From positions 1 through 10,075 of the forward strand of contig DJYV01000104.1 in the NCBI GenBank assembly GCA_002448555.1: a DNA stretch of 10,075 nucleotides. The letters run 5' to 3'. The notes under the pieces are model-generated. The model did no database searches and was not told the DNA's origin. It worked only from the letters and a program-made list of their open reading frames with translations. Positions 7,043 to 10,075 of the stretch are shown piece after piece. Origin of the DNA: Flavobacteriales bacterium UBA6969. Its GTDB lineage: Bacteria; Bacteroidota; Bacteroidia; Flavobacteriales_D; Sanyastnellaceae. Position 1 is the stretch's first letter, and each line of letters starts with the position of its first letter. The position numbers and the translations under genes were made by a program.

Positions 7043-10000
7043 TCAGCGGGCGGCGCGGATGAGCTGAACCGACTTGACACCGTTGGGCGTGGTGATGCGC
7101 GCCACATACACCCCTGCTGGCCAACCGGAAACATCCAGGTTAAAGCGTGTTTGTTGAGGGGTGTAGATCGAGAGCATACGTCCGTCCAGCCCATACAGTT
7201 CAATCCGGTTGATGGTGGTGTTGGACTCGAACATCACCGCGCCGCTTGTTGGGTTGGGCCACAATTTGGCTTCAACATCGAGTTCGTCCACTGAGACCAC
7301 AATGACGTCCACCTCCACAACCGCTTGATCCGCACAGTTGCCGTCCTGGCTGTATGCCGTGAGAGTCACATCGTACACCCCTTCCTCGGTATACGTGTGC
7401 GCAGGGTTCTCCTCGTCGCTGGTTCCGCCGTCACCAAACGTCCAGTAATAACTAGAAGCGCCCGTACTGAGGTTGTCGATTTCAAGATCCCCGTCCAGCA
7501 AATTCCAAGGGGACGTCACTGTAAAACTCGCATCTACCGGCTCGGTCAGGTCCGACTGGTAACGCGGAGAAATGCGGTAGCCTTCAAAGTGTGGCGCATC
7601 AAAGTCCCGCTGGTCACCAATGCCCGTCACCCCGAACACCCCGATGGGCGGGTCCGTTGAAAACAAGTCCGTATTGGCGTCGATGCGCATGGTATAAATG
7701 TCCCCGCCTGTCGTGATGTCCACTTCAAAGCTTGGCGCGCTGTTCGTCCATTGCGCGGGATCCACCAGCTCCACGCATTTCAATCGAATCACGTGCGATT
7801 CCGTGTCTTCGTTGAGTTCTTGAACGAGTTCTGGTTGCTCGGTCAGGAAGCCCGAACCTTCATAAATCACCGTATCCGCAATGATCTGGGTCAACCCAGC
7901 GAATTGCGCAATGGTTCCCCGGATGCGCAAGCTGTCGCCGGGAACCACTTCTTCATAACCAAAATCAGAGAGCGGACTGAAAACATTGATGCCGTGCGTG
8001 GAATCAATCAGGGTAAACTGCAGGCCTGATGGGTAATCGTTCCACCCATGCGCAATGCCGCGCAGCTCACAGGAAACGCCCAAACTGTCCGTTACACCGG
8101 AAACAAAATCGACCGAACGGACCGTGGCAATGTCGTATACCGGGTAGGTCAAATCCGACGGTTGAATGTGGATGGTCACGGTGTCAATGAGCAACACCAC
8201 ATCGCCTGAGGTGACCTCAATGGCCAATTCCACAAGCTCTTCGCCTTCGGGGTCTTCATCGTTGATTGCTGCAAACACGAACGATTGATCGTTCAACAAC
8301 CCGATGGGAAAAGAGAATTCCGGTAGTGGGAACACGCTGGGAAAATCCTCCCCTGCAGTCGCTGTTCCACCCACCACGTCAACCACAACGGTCGCGTCCT
8401 GCAAGGGGTAGGCCACCTGCATCACCACGTCTACGCCGCCGCCTTCAAACACATACAAATCGGTTGCAGCGAAGCCCAGCTCCATATCCGGCGTACCCGT
8501 ACAGGTCGCTGAATGGTAACCGATGAAATCAAAGGTGTCTTGGGGGTAAACGTCCCACTGATACTGCCCCACTTCCCAGTCGGTGCTACCTTGGGAGACA
8601 TTGGCTTTCCGCACCAAGGTGTATTCCGCCATTTCCCCAGCGCCCCCATCCACCGTGAAGGGCGAACCTGGATCCGGGCCAAACTCCCCCATCTGGTCGA
8701 TGATGACCCCGTCGTGGTACAGCACGATGACATCGTTTCCGTTGAACCATGTCACCTGGCTTTCGATGTCCCCCGCCTGGTATAGCTCCGGTGCCGCCAG
8801 CGCGTTCATGATCACGAACACGTCATTCGGTTCAATCACCCCCTCCAGCAGTTGGGTGTTGGTGGGCTCGGTCGCACCGTTGTTCCACGTCTCCATGTGG
8901 TACCCTTCCAGGTTGATGGCAATCGGCGACGGATTGTACAGCTCGATGGCTTTGTTGTTGCTGTTGCCCTCGACGTATTCAGAAATGAAGATTTCCTCAC
9001 AGAAGCTCGCGCTTTCGCAATCCAGAATTTCCACTTCCAAAAACGAGTTGCTCAAGCTGTCGCATTCCACGCCGAGGATGCCATCCAGCGCGCCACCCGC
9101 TTCGAGTGTGGCCGCCTCAAATCCGCCAAGTCCGCTGCTCCCCCAGACTTGGTAGGTTCCCACGCCGAGCTGTGTGAAGTCGTACTGGGGGAACCCCACC
9201 GTGTCGAGGATGACTTGCGCCTCATCGGTGATGATAAAAATGTATTCTGCGTCCACCGCCTCGGATGTGTACCCGAAGGTGACCGCTGCGTTTTCCATTC
9301 CCAAACACCCTAGAGCTGAAGGTGTACCGGAAGCGTCTGTCACATTCCCGCCGTCGCAAGCTGGCGGATCACACGTCTCACCGATGATTTCGATGGAATT
9401 GAATGCAAACGCATAACACCCCTCTCCTTCAATGGCTTCTACGGGCTGTCCAACCTCCAAGGTGGCGGGAACCAACGGCGCATCATGCGAAATTCCATAG
9501 ACTTCCAACACACCGTCTCCCATGCCCGCCAAATTGACTGCAGGGCCATCGAACGCAGCGATGATCAATCCGGTTTCAGCATCGGCAACAACCGAAGTAA
9601 ATGCCGCGTCCGGAACATCGTTCGTGTGTGAAAGCTGAATCAGGACCAACTCGCTGGCGTCTGTGCACACCTCACTGTTGGCCGGGTTTTGCAACGCAAT
9701 CTGCCCCCCATCACACAGCAGCACATTGCTGTAACCCGGTGTGGGTGCCTGCAAAATAAAATCACCCGGGGTCTGCGGGGCGCCTCCGTCGGGGACGCGG
9801 GACAAACTTTGATAATCCGCCAAGCCTTCGGCACTCTCGTTCAATTGAATACCGTTAGGCGTCAACACGTCAAGTAGGCTGAGCATGGGTGGTTGATTGT
9901 TTCCGTAAACCACCGCGTCGAGGAGGTCTTCATCCGTCACTGGTGTTCCATTTGGAAAATTCGCGGCATCCGCATCGTACAAGGCAATTCCCTCCTGGCC

Positions 10001-10075
10001 CACTTGAAGCCAATTCGTTGACTCAATCACCACGTCCGCCTCCGGAAAGCCCGGCCCACCAATCAACAGAAATCC
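7043..10075 (-). CDS. Large multidomain T9SS type A cargo with lamin-tail, Calx-beta, OB-like and PKD modules (5' end outside the window)
   Basis: The frame is open to the right edge, so 1010 C-terminal residues are visible and no true start is in the window; the first visible residues GFLLIGGPGF are inside a lamin-tail fold. Numbering from the edge, the modules are: 1-118, end of a lamin-tail domain (LTD); 139-235 and 257-353, two related Cys-containing repeats; 359-524, a full LTD (IFISEYVEGNSNNKAIELYN, then LEGYHMETW, VFVIMN); 530-640, Calx-beta (GTATAGEDF and FAAINDEDPEGEE); about 643-843, an OB-fold-like region (VRSVDF, GLQFTLIDSTHGINVFS, GDSLRIRGTIAQFAGLTQI); 848-926, PKD (YYWTFGDGGTSDEENPAHTY); 935-1010, type A sorting domain (LWPNPTSG, then IELYGLDGRML and a final GVYVARITT...VQLIR). 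The protein would be secreted by the T9SS and displayed or released. No catalytic domain is visible. LTD plus OB modules often accompany extracellular nucleases, and the convergent neighbour is an EEP enzyme. Confidence 0.88.
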   Translation of the reverse strand, partial: GFLLIGGPGFPEADVVIESTNWLQVGQEGIALYDADAANFPNGTPVTDEDLLDAVVYGNNQPPMLSLLDVLTPNGIQLNESAEGLADYQSLSRVPDGGAPQTPGDFILQAPTPGYSNVLLCDGGQIALQNPANSEVCTDASELVLIQLSHTNDVPDAAFTSVVADAETGLIIAAFDGPAVNLAGMGDGVLEVYGISHDAPLVPATLEVGQPVEAIEGEGCYAFAFNSIEIIGETCDPPACDGGNVTDASGTPSALGCLGMENAAVTFGYTSEAVDAEYIFIITDEAQVILDTVGFPQYDFTQLGVGTYQVWGSSGLGGFEAATLEAGGALDGILGVECDSLSNSFLEVEILDCESASFCEEIFISEYVEGNSNNKAIELYNPSPIAINLEGYHMETWNNGATEPTNTQLLEGVIEPNDVFVIMNALAAPELYQAGDIESQVTWFNGNDVIVLYHDGVIIDQMGEFGPDPGSPFTVDGGAGEMAEYTLVRKANVSQGSTDWEVGQYQWDVYPQDTFDFIGYHSATCTGTPDMELGFAATDLYVFEGGGVDVVMQVAYPLQDATVVVDVVGGTATAGEDFPSVFPLPEFSFPIGLLNDQSFVFAAINDEDPEGEELVELAIEVTSGDVVLLIDTVTIHIQPSDLTYPVYDIATVRSVDFVSGVTDSLGVSCELRGIAHGWNDYPSGLQFTLIDSTHGINVFSPLSDFGYEEVVPGDSLRIRGTIAQFAGLTQIIADTVIYEGSGFLTEQPELVQELNEDTESHVIRLKCVELVDPAQWTNSAPSFEVDITTGGDIYTMRIDANTDLFSTDPPIGVFGVTGIGDQRDFDAPHFEGYRISPRYQSDLTEPVDASFTVTSPWNLLDGDLEIDNLSTGASSYYWTFGDGGTSDEENPAHTYTEEGVYDVTLTAYSQDGNCADQAVVEVDVIVVSVDELDVEAKLWPNPTSGAVMFESNTTINRIELYGLDGRMLSIYTPQQTRFNLDVSGWPAGVYVARITTPNGVKSVQLIRAAR
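9017..9307 (-). repeat. Protein-level tandem repeat, copy 2, in the large T9SS cargo
   Basis: This is the second copy of the module. Matching parts are AVDAEYIFIITDEAQVI, GVGTYQVWGSS, ATLEAGGALDG and ECDSLSNSFLEVEILDC, in the same order and spacing as copy 1. The two copies are separated by a short Cys-containing linker (CDPPACDGGNV...). It probably forms a beta-sandwich with a disulfide. No function is recognised. Confidence 0.6.
9371..9661 (-). repeat. Protein-level tandem repeat, copy 1, in the large T9SS cargo
   Basis: This roughly 97-residue module has a pattern shared with copy 2: a VPDAAF...VVADAETGLI strand pair, then GDGVLEVYGISH, ATLEVGQPVE, and GECY-like EGCYAFAFNSIEIIGETC at the end. 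The likeness is at protein level and moderate (conserved D-x-A, G-x-x-x-V-x-G, ATLE-x-G, C and final C). I do not recognise a named family, although similar units occur in large secreted Flavobacteriales proteins. Confidence 0.6.

Noticed and set aside
10064..10066. TTG at 10066 as the start of the large T9SS cargo
   Set aside because: The frame continues to the window edge, and the residues around it sit inside a lamin-tail fold without a signal peptide, so the real start lies outside the window.

Overview
This window looks like a chromosomal segment of a Bacteroidota bacterium, most likely Flavobacteriales or a close relative with fairly high GC. The main reason is a set of proteins of the type IX secretion system (T9SS), which is essentially restricted to this phylum: a PorP/SprF-like outer-membrane protein, a cargo with a type B (CHU_C-like) sorting domain, and a large cargo ending in a type A sorting domain. 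Coding density is very high. There is no intergenic stretch longer than about 50 bases, and I see no RNA gene, CRISPR array, transposase or phage gene.

Left block, minus strand, read from 3147 down to the window edge: a biotin carboxyl carrier protein, a secreted T9SS type B cargo, a PorP/SprF-family protein, and the N-terminal part of a membrane sensor protein that is probably a histidine kinase. The junctions are +2, -4 (ATGA) and +3 bases, so the four genes very likely form one translationally coupled operon. The cargo plus PorP/SprF pair is a known T9SS arrangement. A biotin carrier at the head and a sensor at the tail is less expected.

Middle block: hemW (radical SAM heme chaperone, plus strand) starts 39 bases from the biotin carrier gene, which is divergent to it. 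It converges on an EamA/DMT-family transporter gene, with the two stop codons overlapping at CTAA (4323-4326).

Right block: divergent from the transporter is a gene for a secreted endonuclease/exonuclease/phosphatase (EEP) protein with an N-terminal beta-sandwich-like region, a calcium-binding thrombospondin type 3 region and a dockerin-like tail. It meets, stop codon to stop codon within TGATCA at 7040-7045, a very large minus-strand gene. That gene encodes a modular surface or secreted protein (lamin-tail, tandem Cys-containing repeats, second lamin-tail, Calx-beta, OB-like, PKD, T9SS type A sorting domain) and runs off the right edge. Lamin-tail, OB-fold and EEP modules occur together in single extracellular nucleases of the ExeM/NucH type, so this convergent pair may be a split version of that theme. 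This is the most interesting point of the window. I found no clear evidence of a wholly new system.
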